Under the pieces are notes generated by a model. It did no database searches, had not been told where the DNA came from, and saw nothing but the letters and a program-made list of their open reading frames with translations. 64,000 bases of DNA. Origin: M0108 sp044228795. Lineage in GTDB: Bacteria > Pseudomonadota > Gammaproteobacteria > Chromatiales > Chromatiaceae. Positions 55,952 through 64,000 of this stretch are shown here, piece by piece. Location of the stretch: the NCBI GenBank assembly GCA_044228795.1, contig JBGAUE010000005.1:1-64000 (forward strand), written 5' to 3'. Position 1 is the stretch's first letter, and each line of letters opens with the position of its first letter. Position numbers and translations under genes: made by a program.

Positions 55952-56544
55952 TTGGACGCTTACGCGGGGACATCATTGATAAGCGGCCACCCTGGCTGCT
56001 CCTGGACGTCAATGGGGTCGGCTACGAATTGGAAGCCCCCATGTCCACCTTCTATGACCTGCCCGCCGTGGGTGAGGCCGTCACCTTGGTGACCCACCTG
56101 GCGGTACGGGAGGATGCCCACACCCTCTACGGCTTTCTACGCGAGGCCGACCGTACCCTCTTCCGCGACCTCCTCAAGGTGACCGGTGTCGGGGCGCGCA
56201 TGGCCCTGGCCATCCTTTCCGGCATGGATGCCCGCCGCTTCGCCCAGTGCGTCGAACAGGAGGACCACACCGCCTTGATGCGACTGCCCGGCATCGGCAA
56301 GAAAACCGCGGAGCGCCTGGTGATCGAGATGCGCGACCGTGTCGGCGCCCTCGCGGCTGGACTGCCAGCGACCTCGATACCCTCCCGGGCACCGGCGGAG
56401 GCGGCCCCCCTCAGCGACGCCATCGAGGCCCTGATCGCCCTGGGCTACCGGCCTCTGGACGCCAATCGCATGGCCCGGGCCGCCGATGACGGGTCCAAGA
56501 CCTCCGAGGAGATCATTCGCGCAGCCCTGCGGGTGTTAGCATGA
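55948..56544 (+). CDS. ruvA: Holliday junction DNA helicase subunit RuvA
   Basis: RuvA binds four-way junctions and loads RuvB. The 198-residue protein shows IGRLRGDIIDKRPPWLLLDVNGVGYE (OB domain), two helix-hairpin-helix motifs (LLKVTGVGARMALAIL and MRLPGIGKKTAERLVIEM) and the RuvB-binding third domain after an Ala/Pro linker (AIEALIALGYRPLDANRMAR). It overlaps ruvC by 4 bases (ATGA). The usual next gene, ruvB, does not follow; a 2OG-oxygenase gene does. Confidence 0.96.
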   Translation: MIGRLRGDIIDKRPPWLLLDVNGVGYELEAPMSTFYDLPAVGEAVTLVTHLAVREDAHTLYGFLREADRTLFRDLLKVTGVGARMALAILSGMDARRFAQCVEQEDHTALMRLPGIGKKTAERLVIEMRDRVGALAAGLPATSIPSRAPAEAAPLSDAIEALIALGYRPLDANRMARAADDGSKTSEEIIRAALRVLA

Positions 56545-56611
56545 ACCTTGACCCCCAGGCCACCCCATCGGGACAATCCCGATTCCCGTCCAACCTCTGG
56601 AAGCCTCTGCC

Positions 56612-57220
56612 ATGACCCCCATCGACCGTGAGATCGTCCCCCTGCCGAGCATCCGCGAGGTCAAAGCTGGGAGCTTCATCTTCGCTCGCCCTAACGCCCT
56701 GCCCCCGAGCTTCTGTGATGAGGTCATCGCCCGTTTCGAGGCCCATCCGGAACAGCAGCACGAGGGGCGCATCGGCCAGGTTCAGGCCAAGGACCTCGGC
56801 ATCAAGGCCACGACCGATCTGGTGGTGAGCGACAAGGAGGATTGGCAGGATGTGGACCAGATGTTCTTCCGCTCCCTGGCCGCCGCCCTGCGCGAGTTTC
56901 GCGAGACCTATCCCTACTTCAAGGGGCCCTTTAAGGACATGGGCTATCAGGTCCAGCGTTATCAGGCGGGGGAGTACTATCACTGGCATATCGACGGCGG
57001 CAGTCACGAATTCAGCCAGCGCCAACTTGTCGCCCTCTGGTATCTCAATGACGTGCCCGGCCCCGGCGGCGAGACCCAGTTCGCCTACCAGGATGTCAGC
57101 ATCACCCCCGAGCGCGCCACCCTGGTTCTCTTCCCCCCCTTCTGGACCCACGAACACCGCGCCGCCCGCCTGGAAGCGGGGGTGAAATACATCGCCACGA
57201 CCTGGGTAGTCTTCGCCTGA
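56612..57220 (+). CDS. 2-oxoglutarate/Fe(II)-dependent oxygenase
   Basis: This 202-residue prolyl-4-hydroxylase-like enzyme has the iron site HIDGGS (HXD, in YYHWHIDGGSHEF) and the distal His in FWTHEHRA, followed by Lys in GVKYIATTW for 2-oxoglutarate. The double-stranded beta helix occupies about 95-200. Members hydroxylate proteins or small molecules; the substrate is unknown. It begins 67 bases after ruvA and may be transcribed with it. Confidence 0.85.
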   Translation: MTPIDREIVPLPSIREVKAGSFIFARPNALPPSFCDEVIARFEAHPEQQHEGRIGQVQAKDLGIKATTDLVVSDKEDWQDVDQMFFRSLAAALREFRETYPYFKGPFKDMGYQVQRYQAGEYYHWHIDGGSHEFSQRQLVALWYLNDVPGPGGETQFAYQDVSITPERATLVLFPPFWTHEHRAARLEAGVKYIATTWVVFA

Positions 57221-57277
57221 GGCGGGGATGATCTCTTAAGGGTGGGCATCGCGGTGGCCGGCGCCAGGATCAGAAAG

Positions 57278-59317
57278 TCACCCCGCCGGCACCGGCGGCA
57301 ACAGGTCGATTAGCCGTACGGGTTCGAGCCCCAGGCGGGCCCGGTAGATGATGCGGTAGGCCAATACTCGCTCGACATAACCCCGGGTCTCGGCATAGGG
57401 GATGGTGACAATCCACAGATCCGCCTCGGTGCAGGTTGCGGGGAGCCAGCGGGACACCCGATGAGGACCGGCATTATAGGCGGCGGTAGCCAGGGCCGGG
57501 TGGCCGAAGCGGTCCCGCATCCGGGCGAGATAAGCGCTCCCCAGCGTGATGTTCCGTTCGGGTTCCAGAATGGCCCAGCGCCCCGGCGCCGGCTCGCCAG
57601 ATTCGACCGCCAGCTCCCGGGCGGTACCCGGCATGAGTTGCATGAGCCCCAAGGCCCCGGCCTGAGAGGCTACCGTGGGATTGAAGACGCTCTCCTGACG
57701 GATCACGCCATAGATCCAGTCCTCGGGCAGCCCCGTCTGCCAGGCCTGTTCCTCCACCAAGTCCCGATAAGCCAGGGGAAAGCGCAGCTCGAGGTCATCC
57801 CAGTAGTCGGTGCGGGCCATGGTAAAGATGGCCTGATCATGCCAACCCAGCTGAGCGGCCAGGGTGGCCGCGGCCTGTAAGTCGGGGGCCTCCAGGTCAC
57901 GGGACAGGGTGCGCCACTCCCGGCGCATATCAGCGTCCCTACCCAGGTACTGAAGCTCCCGAACACGCTCCAAGGCGGGCAGGGCGGCAAGACGGCGGAC
58001 GTGCTCGGGCTCGGTGGGGACCGGGCGCGAGTCCAGGTTGTAGGAGAGCCCGAGCCGGTCCGCCGCCAGCAGGCCCCACAGGCTGCGTTGGCGAGCCGCG
58101 GCCGCAAAGCTCTCCCGAGCCGCCGCGTCCTGCCCCAAGGCGGTCTCGGCGCGCCCCTGCCAGTACAGCCAACGGTCACGCTTCTCCATCTGGTCTGGCA
58201 TGCCCCGCACCCACTCGGCGACCCGCGCCCAATCCCGCTGGCCAATAGCCACCCGCAGGCGCCGCTCCTGGGCCTCCAGGTTTTCGGCACTGGCCGCCAT
58301 CCGGTCCCAGATCGCCAGCCCCCGGGGCCCATCGACCGCGGTAAGGGCCTGTCCCACCGCGGCATGGGCTCGGTCCCAAGCCCGGGGGTCCGGCTCCAGG
58401 GCGGCGCGGCTGGATTCCAGGGCGGCGGCGGCTTGCTCGGGCTGAACGCCGGCGAGTTTGACGATACCATCGGCGAGGATGGCCGCCGCCAGGGAGGGCG
58501 GGAGCGGGTTGGCGCCCACCGGGGCCCTGGGCTGGACCCCATTCTGAGCATTGGCCCGGGCACTCGGCGGGGGACTGGCCTGGGTGTCAGCCCCTGCCGG
58601 TTCGGGTAGGGGTGCCAGCACCAGAACCGGGCGAGCCTGAACCAGCAACCACAGGTCGAGCCAGGGCCGTTCCGACACCGGCAACCAGGTTCCCAGTTGG
58701 CGGGCAAGCCCCGTCTCCCCGGCCTCCATGGCTAGCCGGATACGCCGCCAGATCAGCTCCGGGGTCAGGCCACCCTGATCCCGCCAGGCCTCGAACAGGG
58801 GATCGCAGACCGGCGGCTGGGCCTTTGACTTCAGCCAGAGGGGCTCCAGCCGTGCGGTGAGAAGGGCCTGGTCCGGCCCTCCCGTCGCCATCAGGGCCCG
58901 CAAGTAGAGACACTGCCGCTCCACCGAGTCACCATCCTCCCGGTAGATGCGCACCAGATCCCCCCAGCGCCCGGCCTGGGCAAGGCGCTTGACATAGGCG
59001 GCGCGCAGACGCTCGGCCAGGGGGGTATCCGGAAACTCGGCCAGAAAGGTCTCGATGAGGGCATCCGGCGCCGCCTGGGGATCACCCAGCTCGGCAAAAC
59101 GCAGGTAGGGATAGAGGGGATAGTCCCGGAGTTCGTCTCGCAGAGCCTCGAAAATGGAGTGGTCCCCATTCTTCAGGGCCCGCTCGGCCCGCAGGAAGCC
59201 AGCGCGGTCGGTGGCGCGGTCGGCATCCTGCCCCTGGGCGGTTGGCGACCCCGCTAAAGCCGATATCAGCACTATCAATAAAGCCGTCGGCCCCATCTTC
59301 AAAGCAAGGCGGGGCAT
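57278..59317 (-). CDS. slt: Soluble lytic murein transglycosylase (Slt70 type)
   Basis: This periplasmic enzyme cleaves the peptidoglycan MurNAc-GlcNAc bond with anhydro product. It has 679 residues from ATG 59317, which has AGAGGAG upstream, against 645 in E. coli. There is a signal peptide (LLIVLISALAGSPTAQGQ), a long superhelical U-domain of alpha repeats (about 40-480) and a lysozyme-like catalytic domain with IRQESVFNPTVASQAGALGLMQLMPGTA (catalytic Glu). A Pro/Ala-rich insert near 235-265 is unusual. The frame extends to 59401 without a ribosome site. Confidence 0.93.
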   Translation of the reverse strand: MPRLALKMGPTALLIVLISALAGSPTAQGQDADRATDRAGFLRAERALKNGDHSIFEALRDELRDYPLYPYLRFAELGDPQAAPDALIETFLAEFPDTPLAERLRAAYVKRLAQAGRWGDLVRIYREDGDSVERQCLYLRALMATGGPDQALLTARLEPLWLKSKAQPPVCDPLFEAWRDQGGLTPELIWRRIRLAMEAGETGLARQLGTWLPVSERPWLDLWLLVQARPVLVLAPLPEPAGADTQASPPPSARANAQNGVQPRAPVGANPLPPSLAAAILADGIVKLAGVQPEQAAAALESSRAALEPDPRAWDRAHAAVGQALTAVDGPRGLAIWDRMAASAENLEAQERRLRVAIGQRDWARVAEWVRGMPDQMEKRDRWLYWQGRAETALGQDAAARESFAAAARQRSLWGLLAADRLGLSYNLDSRPVPTEPEHVRRLAALPALERVRELQYLGRDADMRREWRTLSRDLEAPDLQAAATLAAQLGWHDQAIFTMARTDYWDDLELRFPLAYRDLVEEQAWQTGLPEDWIYGVIRQESVFNPTVASQAGALGLMQLMPGTARELAVESGEPAPGRWAILEPERNITLGSAYLARMRDRFGHPALATAAYNAGPHRVSRWLPATCTEADLWIVTIPYAETRGYVERVLAYRIIYRARLGLEPVRLIDLLPPVPAG

Positions 59318-59417
59318 CGGGATCTCCTCTGGCTTGGCATCAGGAGCATCTTCGACCACAGCCTTTAAGGTCTCAACGAACAACCCCGACACGGGAGGCA
59401 TTCAAACCTCTTGCCCA

Positions 59418-60398
59418 TCATGCCGTCTCCATGTCGACATGCCCCTGATACCAGGCATAAGCATCCCGTAACCCCTCCTCCAGCCCAATCGCGGCCTCCC
59501 AACCCAGGGCCTTAAGGCGCGACACGTCCAGCAGCTTGCGGGGGGTGCCGTCTGGCTTGCTGGGGTCGAAGTCCAGCCGCCCCTGGAAGCCGGTGACGCC
59601 GGCGATGGTCTCCGCCAGCTCACGGATGGTCACATCCGTGCCGCTGCCAACGTTGATATGGGACAGCATGGGGCGGGTGTGGGCCAGGTAGGCTGCTGGC
59701 TCCAGTTCCATGACATGGACGCAAGCGGCGGCCATGTCATCCACGTGGAGGAATTCCCGCCGTGGGGTGCCACTGCCCCAGATGGTCACCTGGTCGGCGC
59801 CGGTTTGCACGGCCTCGTGAAAGCGCCGCAGCAGGGCGGGGATGACGTGGGAATTCTCCGGGTGATAGTTGTCACCGGGGCCATAGAGGTTGGTGGGCAT
59901 GACGTTGCGATAATCGCGGCCATGCTGGCGGTTGTAGCTCTCGCATAACTTGATGCCGGCGATCTTGGCGATGGCGTAGGGCTCGTTGGTGGGCTCCAAG
60001 GTGCCCGTGAGCAGGGCCTCCTCGGCCATAGGCTGGGGGGCGAGTTGGGGATAGATGCAAGAGGAGCCGAGAAAGAGCAGCTTCTGGACGCCATTCCGAT
60101 GGGCGGCCTGGATCAGGTTGGCCTCGATCATCAGGTTTTCATAGATGAAATCCGCCGGAAAGGTGTTGTTGGCGTGGATACCACCGACCCGGGCTGCAGC
60201 CAGATAGACCTGGTCGATGGGGTGGGTGCTAAAGAAGTGGTTGACCGCCCCCTGGTCCAGCAGGTCAAGCTGATCGTGGCCGGCGGTCAGGAGGTTGCGG
60301 TAGCCCAGGGCCCCCAGACGGCGGACCAGAGCGGAGCCAACCATGCCGCGATGGCCAGCGATATAAAGGAGTTGATCCAATTGCCGGGCCATGCTCAA
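59418..60398 (-). CDS. fcl: GDP-L-fucose synthase
   Basis: This short-chain dehydrogenase/epimerase (326 residues; E. coli 321) converts GDP-4-keto-6-deoxymannose to GDP-L-fucose with NADPH. It has the Rossmann motif GHRGMVGSALVRRLG, LAAARVGGIHANNTFPADF, LFLGSSCIYP (catalytic Ser) and NEPYAIAKIAGIKLCE (Tyr-X3-Lys). It overlaps gmd by 4 bases. Together they supply GDP-L-fucose, presumably for the EPS, although the cluster is about 22 kb away. Confidence 0.95.
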   Translation of the reverse strand: MSMARQLDQLLYIAGHRGMVGSALVRRLGALGYRNLLTAGHDQLDLLDQGAVNHFFSTHPIDQVYLAAARVGGIHANNTFPADFIYENLMIEANLIQAAHRNGVQKLLFLGSSCIYPQLAPQPMAEEALLTGTLEPTNEPYAIAKIAGIKLCESYNRQHGRDYRNVMPTNLYGPGDNYHPENSHVIPALLRRFHEAVQTGADQVTIWGSGTPRREFLHVDDMAAACVHVMELEPAAYLAHTRPMLSHINVGSGTDVTIRELAETIAGVTGFQGRLDFDPSKPDGTPRKLLDVSRLKALGWEAAIGLEEGLRDAYAWYQGHVDMETA

Positions 60399-61516
60399 TC
60401 CTCCAACGCCAGGGGCGTATCATAGCCATGGGCCTTGAGGTGGGCGTGGCGCTGAGCGATCTTGAGGTCTTCGGCAACCATCTCGGCGCACATCTCGCGC
60501 ACGGAAATCTCCGGCACCCAGCCGAGGCACTCCTTGGCCTTGGTGGGGTCGCCGAGCAGGGTCTCGACCTCGGCGGGGCGGAAGTAGCGGGGATCAACGC
60601 GGACGATAACGTCACCGGGCTGGATGGCCGGGGCCCGGTCGCCCTCGATACGTTCGACAATGGCGTGTTCGTCCAGGCCCTCACCAGTAAACCTCAGGCT
60701 GATGCCCAGTTCCGCGGCCGACCAACGGACAAAGTCCCTGACCCGATGTTGGACGCCCGTGGCGATGACGTAGTCCTCGGGCCGGTCCTGCTGGAGCATC
60801 AACCACTGCATCCGCACATAGTCCTTGGCGTGGCCCCAATCACGCAGGGCGTTGAGGTTGCCCAGATAGAGGCAATGTTCCAGGCCTTGGGCGATGTTGG
60901 CGAGGCCCCGAGTAATCTTGCGGGTGACGAAGGTCTCGCCGCGGCGCGGGCTTTCGTGGTTGAAGAGGATGCCATTGCAGGCATACAGGCCATAGGCCTC
61001 GCGGTAATTGACGGTGATCCAGTAGGCGTAGAGCTTGGCGACGGCATAGGGACTGCGGGGATAGAAGGGGGTGGTCTCGCGCTGAGGGACTTCCTGGACC
61101 AGGCCGAACAGCTCGGAGGTGGAGGCCTGGTAGAAGCGGGTCCTTTTCTCCATGCCCAAAAAGCGGATGGCCTCCAGCAGGCGCAGGGTGCCCATGGCAT
61201 CGACGTCGGCGGTATATTCCGGGGACTCAAAGCTCACGGCGACGTGGCTCTGGGCGCCAAGGTTATAGACCTCGTCAGGCTTCACCTCGCGCAGGATACG
61301 GGTCAGGTTGGAGGAGTCGGTCAGGTCGCCGTAATGAAGCCGGAAACGCGGTTGATTGGCGTGAGGGTCCAGATAGAGATGGTCCACGCGCTGGGTGTTG
61401 AAGGAGGAGGCACGGCGCTTGATACCGTGGACCTCATAGCCCTTGTCCAGCAGGAATTCAGCCAGGTAGGAGCCATCCTGACCGGTGATGCCGGTGATGA
61501 GGGCGCGTTGGGTCAT
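60395..61516 (-). CDS. gmd: GDP-mannose 4,6-dehydratase
   Basis: The 373-residue enzyme is the same length as E. coli Gmd and makes GDP-4-keto-6-deoxy-D-mannose. Motifs are ITGITGQDGSYLAEFLL (NADP binding), YEVHGIKRRASSFNTQRVD, YQASTSELFG (Thr-Ser-Glu catalytic), and YPRSPYAVAKLYAYW (Tyr-X3-Lys). AGGAAACAGG lies upstream of ATG 61516. It is followed by fcl. Between it and mepA (61517-61638) are two short hairpin-forming stretches, perhaps a terminator of mepA. Confidence 0.96.
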   Translation of the reverse strand: MTQRALITGITGQDGSYLAEFLLDKGYEVHGIKRRASSFNTQRVDHLYLDPHANQPRFRLHYGDLTDSSNLTRILREVKPDEVYNLGAQSHVAVSFESPEYTADVDAMGTLRLLEAIRFLGMEKRTRFYQASTSELFGLVQEVPQRETTPFYPRSPYAVAKLYAYWITVNYREAYGLYACNGILFNHESPRRGETFVTRKITRGLANIAQGLEHCLYLGNLNALRDWGHAKDYVRMQWLMLQQDRPEDYVIATGVQHRVRDFVRWSAAELGISLRFTGEGLDEHAIVERIEGDRAPAIQPGDVIVRVDPRYFRPAEVETLLGDPTKAKECLGWVPEISVREMCAEMVAEDLKIAQRHAHLKAHGYDTPLALED

Positions 61517-61638
61517 GATCCTGTTTCCTAATTGAGTTGGGCAAGTCGTTAACAGCGTTCTGAAAACCAGTGATCAGCAGTCGATGCTGCTGTTCGCCTT
61601 CCGGCACTTGGAACACGGGGGAAAACCGTCCCCTCGCG

Positions 61639-62499
61639 TTACTGTTTACGCGCCAGAGCCTCATTCGCCAGCAAGGCCCGGCAAGCGGCCGGCATGGGCG
61701 GGAAGGGCTTAGCCCCGCCACCCTTTTTCGGCTTGAGGGCCTCCTCGGTGAACCACCAGGCCAGCTCGGTACCGCAGCCCTCGCCGGGGGGAATGGGGGA
61801 CTGGTCCTGGCAGGCAGGGCTGTCATTGGGACACTTGAGGCGTACGTGGAAGTGGGCGTCATGACCTCGCCAGGGGCGGATCTTGCGCAGCCAGCGGCGA
61901 TCACTGGTTTCACTATCGCATAGGGCCTGTTTGATGGCGGGATTGACGAAGATGCGCTCGACGCGGGCATCCTCGGCGGCGAGCTTGAGCAAATGGCGCT
62001 GCTCCTGACCCCAGAGGCCGTTCACAGCCAGACCATCGGACCTGACCATGGTGGGTGGGGCCTCGGCTTCCGGGTAAGCCCGGTTGGCCTGGGCAGGGGA
62101 ATCGGCGAGCTGGAACCAGATATCCAGATCCAAGCCATTCTGATGGCTGCGGTGGGCGGAGGACATGAGGCCGCCGCGCGGTTGGGAGAGATCACCGATC
62201 ATGACAAAGCGACCGGTGCGCTGGGCCTGGTCGGCCCCAAGATCCCTAACGAAGGCCAGCGTGAGGGGATGGCCGTAATGACGCAGGCGCTCGCGGCGAA
62301 TCTGGACAAAACCCTCGCCCTGGGCCGGCAAGGAAGCCGCCCCAGCGAGGCAGCCATTGGCGGCCTCGCCGATGGCCTCGGGCGGGCCCGGAGAGACGGA
62401 GCGGACCTCTGTCCAGGAACTAGCTAGGGCGATGGGGCTCAAGACCAGAAGTAACATGAGGCCCGCACCAGCATGTATAACAATGGGTAATCCCTTCAT
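61639..62499 (-). CDS. mepA: Penicillin-insensitive murein endopeptidase MepA
   Basis: This exported LAS-type zinc peptidase cuts D-Ala-mDAP cross-links in peptidoglycan. It has 286 residues from ATG 62499 (E. coli 274), with an N-terminal signal (GLMLLLVLSPIALAS). Zinc motifs are SSAHRSHQNGLDLDIWF and RPWRGHDAHFHVRLKCP, both intact. The frame extends to 62541 inside the deacetylase gene, but the ATG at 62499 has GGAG upstream. It follows the deacetylase gene on the same strand. Confidence 0.93.
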   Translation of the reverse strand: MKGLPIVIHAGAGLMLLLVLSPIALASSWTEVRSVSPGPPEAIGEAANGCLAGAASLPAQGEGFVQIRRERLRHYGHPLTLAFVRDLGADQAQRTGRFVMIGDLSQPRGGLMSSAHRSHQNGLDLDIWFQLADSPAQANRAYPEAEAPPTMVRSDGLAVNGLWGQEQRHLLKLAAEDARVERIFVNPAIKQALCDSETSDRRWLRKIRPWRGHDAHFHVRLKCPNDSPACQDQSPIPPGEGCGTELAWWFTEEALKPKKGGGAKPFPPMPAACRALLANEALARKQ

Positions 62500-62533
62500 T
62501 CCCGCTTCACTCCGGCCTTTGCAAAATATCCGC

Positions 62534-63466
62534 CTAGGCATGACCGATCAGTTCATCGACATGGGTGCTGACACAGCGGCCCAGGGCATTCAACTCGTAG
62601 CCACCCTCCAGGCAGGAGACGATGCGCTCCTGGGCATGCTTGACCGCCAGGTCATGAAGTTGACGGGTGATCCAGCCGAAATCGGAGGTGTGCAGGTTGA
62701 AGTGGGCCATGTCATCCTCGGCATGGCCATCGAAACCGGCGGAGATCATGATCAACTCGGGTGCGAAGGCGTCGAGACGCGGCAGCCAATGCTGTGCCAC
62801 CGCCGCCCGGTAGGTCGGTCCGTCGGTCAGCTTGGGCAAAGGCAGGTTGGCAATGTTGGGGGCGTCGGTCTCCCAGCCGGTGCCGGGATAAAAGGGGTGC
62901 TGAAAGCTGGAGCAAAACAAGACCCGCTCGTCGCCCTCGAAGATATCCTGGGTACCATTGCCGTGGTGAACATCGAAGTCGATGATGGCGATGCGCTTGA
63001 GGCCATACTCCGCCAGGGCGTGGGCGGCACCGACGGCGACATTATTGAAGAAACAAAAGCCCATCGAGCGCCTGCGTTCGGCGTGATGACCCGGCGGGCG
63101 GACACAGCAGAAGGCGGCATGGTGCTTGTCGCTCATCACCAAATCAACCGCCATGATGGACGCGCCGGCGGCGCGCAGGGCGGCGGGGAGGGTGCCTATG
63201 CTCATGGCGGTATCGCCATCGATCCAGGCCAGCTGGCCATCGACCTGGGGGGCTGAGTTAAAGATGAGATCGACGTAATCCGGATCGTGAACCCGCAGCA
63301 ACTGCTCCCGGGTGACCTCGGGGGCATCGTAGTGAGTAACCAGCATTTCCATGCCGGAGGCAATCATACGATCCGCGATGGCATAGAGCCGCTCCGGGCA
63401 CTCCGGATGATGAGCGCCTGGCTTGTGCTCCTGACAGAGATGGTGACCGATAAAGGCGAGGTTCAT
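62534..63466 (-). CDS. Histone-deacetylase-family (AcuC/class II-like) deacetylase
   Basis: This 310-residue zinc deacetylase of the arginase/deacetylase fold has the conserved VRPPGHHAERRRSMGFCFFNNVAVGA (catalytic His pair), IIDFDVHHGNGTQDIF (zinc Asp and His) and ISAGFDGHAEDDMA (zinc Asp). It would remove acetyl groups from lysines or small acetylated amines in the cytoplasm. It is divergently transcribed from a gene for an NDP-forming acyl-CoA synthetase/Pat-like protein, with a 264-base gap between. Confidence 0.9.
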   Translation of the reverse strand: MNLAFIGHHLCQEHKPGAHHPECPERLYAIADRMIASGMEMLVTHYDAPEVTREQLLRVHDPDYVDLIFNSAPQVDGQLAWIDGDTAMSIGTLPAALRAAGASIMAVDLVMSDKHHAAFCCVRPPGHHAERRRSMGFCFFNNVAVGAAHALAEYGLKRIAIIDFDVHHGNGTQDIFEGDERVLFCSSFQHPFYPGTGWETDAPNIANLPLPKLTDGPTYRAAVAQHWLPRLDAFAPELIMISAGFDGHAEDDMAHFNLHTSDFGWITRQLHDLAVKHAQERIVSCLEGGYELNALGRCVSTHVDELIGHA

Positions 63467-63730
63467 GCTAGTTAGTCTCTCCCCGTTTGCGCTTGTCCCA
63501 ACCTGGGGGCCTGGTCCCGTCGAGAAAAGCCTTAATAATAGTGTTAATAGTGCCCCTGTCCTAACGGGCAGGTCACATTATCAGGTATATTGATGATTCT
63601 TGGGATGCGGATTCCGTGAAGTCAGGCTCCCAGCCGCCGCCCTTAAGCTTAACCCGATCGCGCCGCGCGATTCGACATCTATCCATTAATTTCCAACAAA
63701 ATTCGCCAACCCCATAAAGGGAATCCAATC

Positions 63731-64000
63731 GTGAAGCTTTCAGACGTGGATCCGCTGTTCGTTCCCACCGGAGTTGCCGTATTCGGCGCCAGCGACAATC
63801 CGGAATCCATGGGAGGCTTGGTCTTCCGCAACGTGGTCGAGGGCGGATTCAAGGGACCCTGCTTTGCCATTAACCCCAAATACGAAGAGGTCGCCGGTAA
63901 GCGCAGCCATGCCAGCCTGGAAGAGGTCGACAAACCTCTCGATCTGGCGCTGATCGCCACGCCCGCGGAGGCCATACCCGCCATCCTGGACCAATGCGGC
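63731..64000 (+). CDS. NDP-forming acyl-CoA synthetase/Pat-like protein (partial, 5' end)
   Basis: The frame from GTG 63731 (AAAGGGAA 7 bases upstream) runs to the window end, 90 codons. It shows a CoA-binding Rossmann domain: VAVFGASDNPESMGGLVFRNVVEGGF, FAINPKYEEVAG, and DLALIATPAEAIPAIL. Such a domain starts ADP-forming acetyl-CoA synthetases and the Pat-type protein lysine acetyltransferases that add a GNAT domain; which one cannot be told here. The window cuts it. Confidence 0.85.
   Translation, partial: MKLSDVDPLFVPTGVAVFGASDNPESMGGLVFRNVVEGGFKGPCFAINPKYEEVAGKRSHASLEEVDKPLDLALIATPAEAIPAILDQCG

Noticed and set aside
57221..57287. GGCGGGG/CCCCGCC inverted repeat between the oxygenase and slt
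   Set aside because: The arms are over 50 bases apart, one lies inside slt, and there is no T tract; not enough for a terminator call.
1..64000. CRISPR arrays, rRNA genes and insertion sequences
   Set aside because: No regularly spaced direct repeats of CRISPR type, no rRNA sequence and no transposase gene were seen.

Overview
This GC-rich, densely coded window is a chromosomal segment of a gammaproteobacterium. The evidence is the set of housekeeping genes: Rep helicase, a DUF2782 protein near DNA polymerase I, ArgE, Slt70 and MepA murein enzymes, YebC-RuvC-RuvA, RfaH and an EnvZ/OmpR pair. A DUF433/DUF5615 toxin-antitoxin pair, a DUF29 protein and a SqrR/BigR-like repressor fit a sulfur-metabolising lineage such as Chromatiales, but that placement is inference.

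Layout. 1-1164: edge of a phage-like element (end of an unknown gene, a phased 10-bp repeat array, a Mor-type activator) abutting the 3' end of tRNA-Leu, which is co-transcribed with tRNA-Cys. 1264-9204: rep, a DUF2782 protein, argE, a DUF433/DUF5615 pair, polA and a small unknown gene. 9608-16931 (+): first exopolysaccharide (EPS) block, with a canonical sugar-phosphate transferase flanked by two fusion proteins whose transferase-like domains lack the catalytic Asp-Glu pair, then a GT2 glycosyltransferase, a nucleotidyltransferase-fold protein and a sigma-54 activator with a degenerate receiver. 17082-37546 (mostly -): second EPS block, with two secreted proteins behind a sigma-54-like promoter, a GH9 glycosidase, an outer-membrane export lipoprotein, a Wzc-like chain-length protein with a broken P-loop, an ExeA-like ATPase, two acyltransferases, a Wzy-like polymerase, a PEGA lipoprotein, four glycosyltransferases (one on the + strand), a hexapeptide acyltransferase, a Wzx-like flippase and an alkaline-phosphatase-fold enzyme.

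37587-46273 (-) is regulatory: a STAS / anti-sigma kinase / SpoIIE-phosphatase switch; a hybrid kinase, PAS-response regulator and SqrR-like repressor operon; Bcp peroxiredoxin; and EnvZ/OmpR. 46274-47363 is a gene-poor stretch that looks like one short transcription unit (small membrane ORF, strong hairpin, terminator). 47364-50423 holds an AMP-phosphorylase-type enzyme, a PRPP synthetase homologue and RfaH. Then come an unknown multi-span membrane protein, a DUF29 protein, two MacB-like permeases without an ATPase, yebC-ruvC-ruvA (ruvC has no ATG/GTG/TTG start), a 2OG-Fe(II) oxygenase, slt, fcl-gmd (GDP-L-fucose), mepA, and a deacetylase diverging from an NDP-forming acyl-CoA synthetase/Pat-like gene cut by the window end.

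How it fits together. The two EPS blocks form a Wzx/Wzy-type pathway: lipid-linked sugar priming, glycosyl transfer, acyl decoration, flipping, polymerisation, and export through the Wzc-like and OPX proteins. fcl-gmd could supply GDP-L-fucose and RfaH could assist long EPS transcripts, though I found no convincing ops site. Control layers include a probably phosphorylation-independent sigma-54 activator and a partner-switching module beside the flippase.
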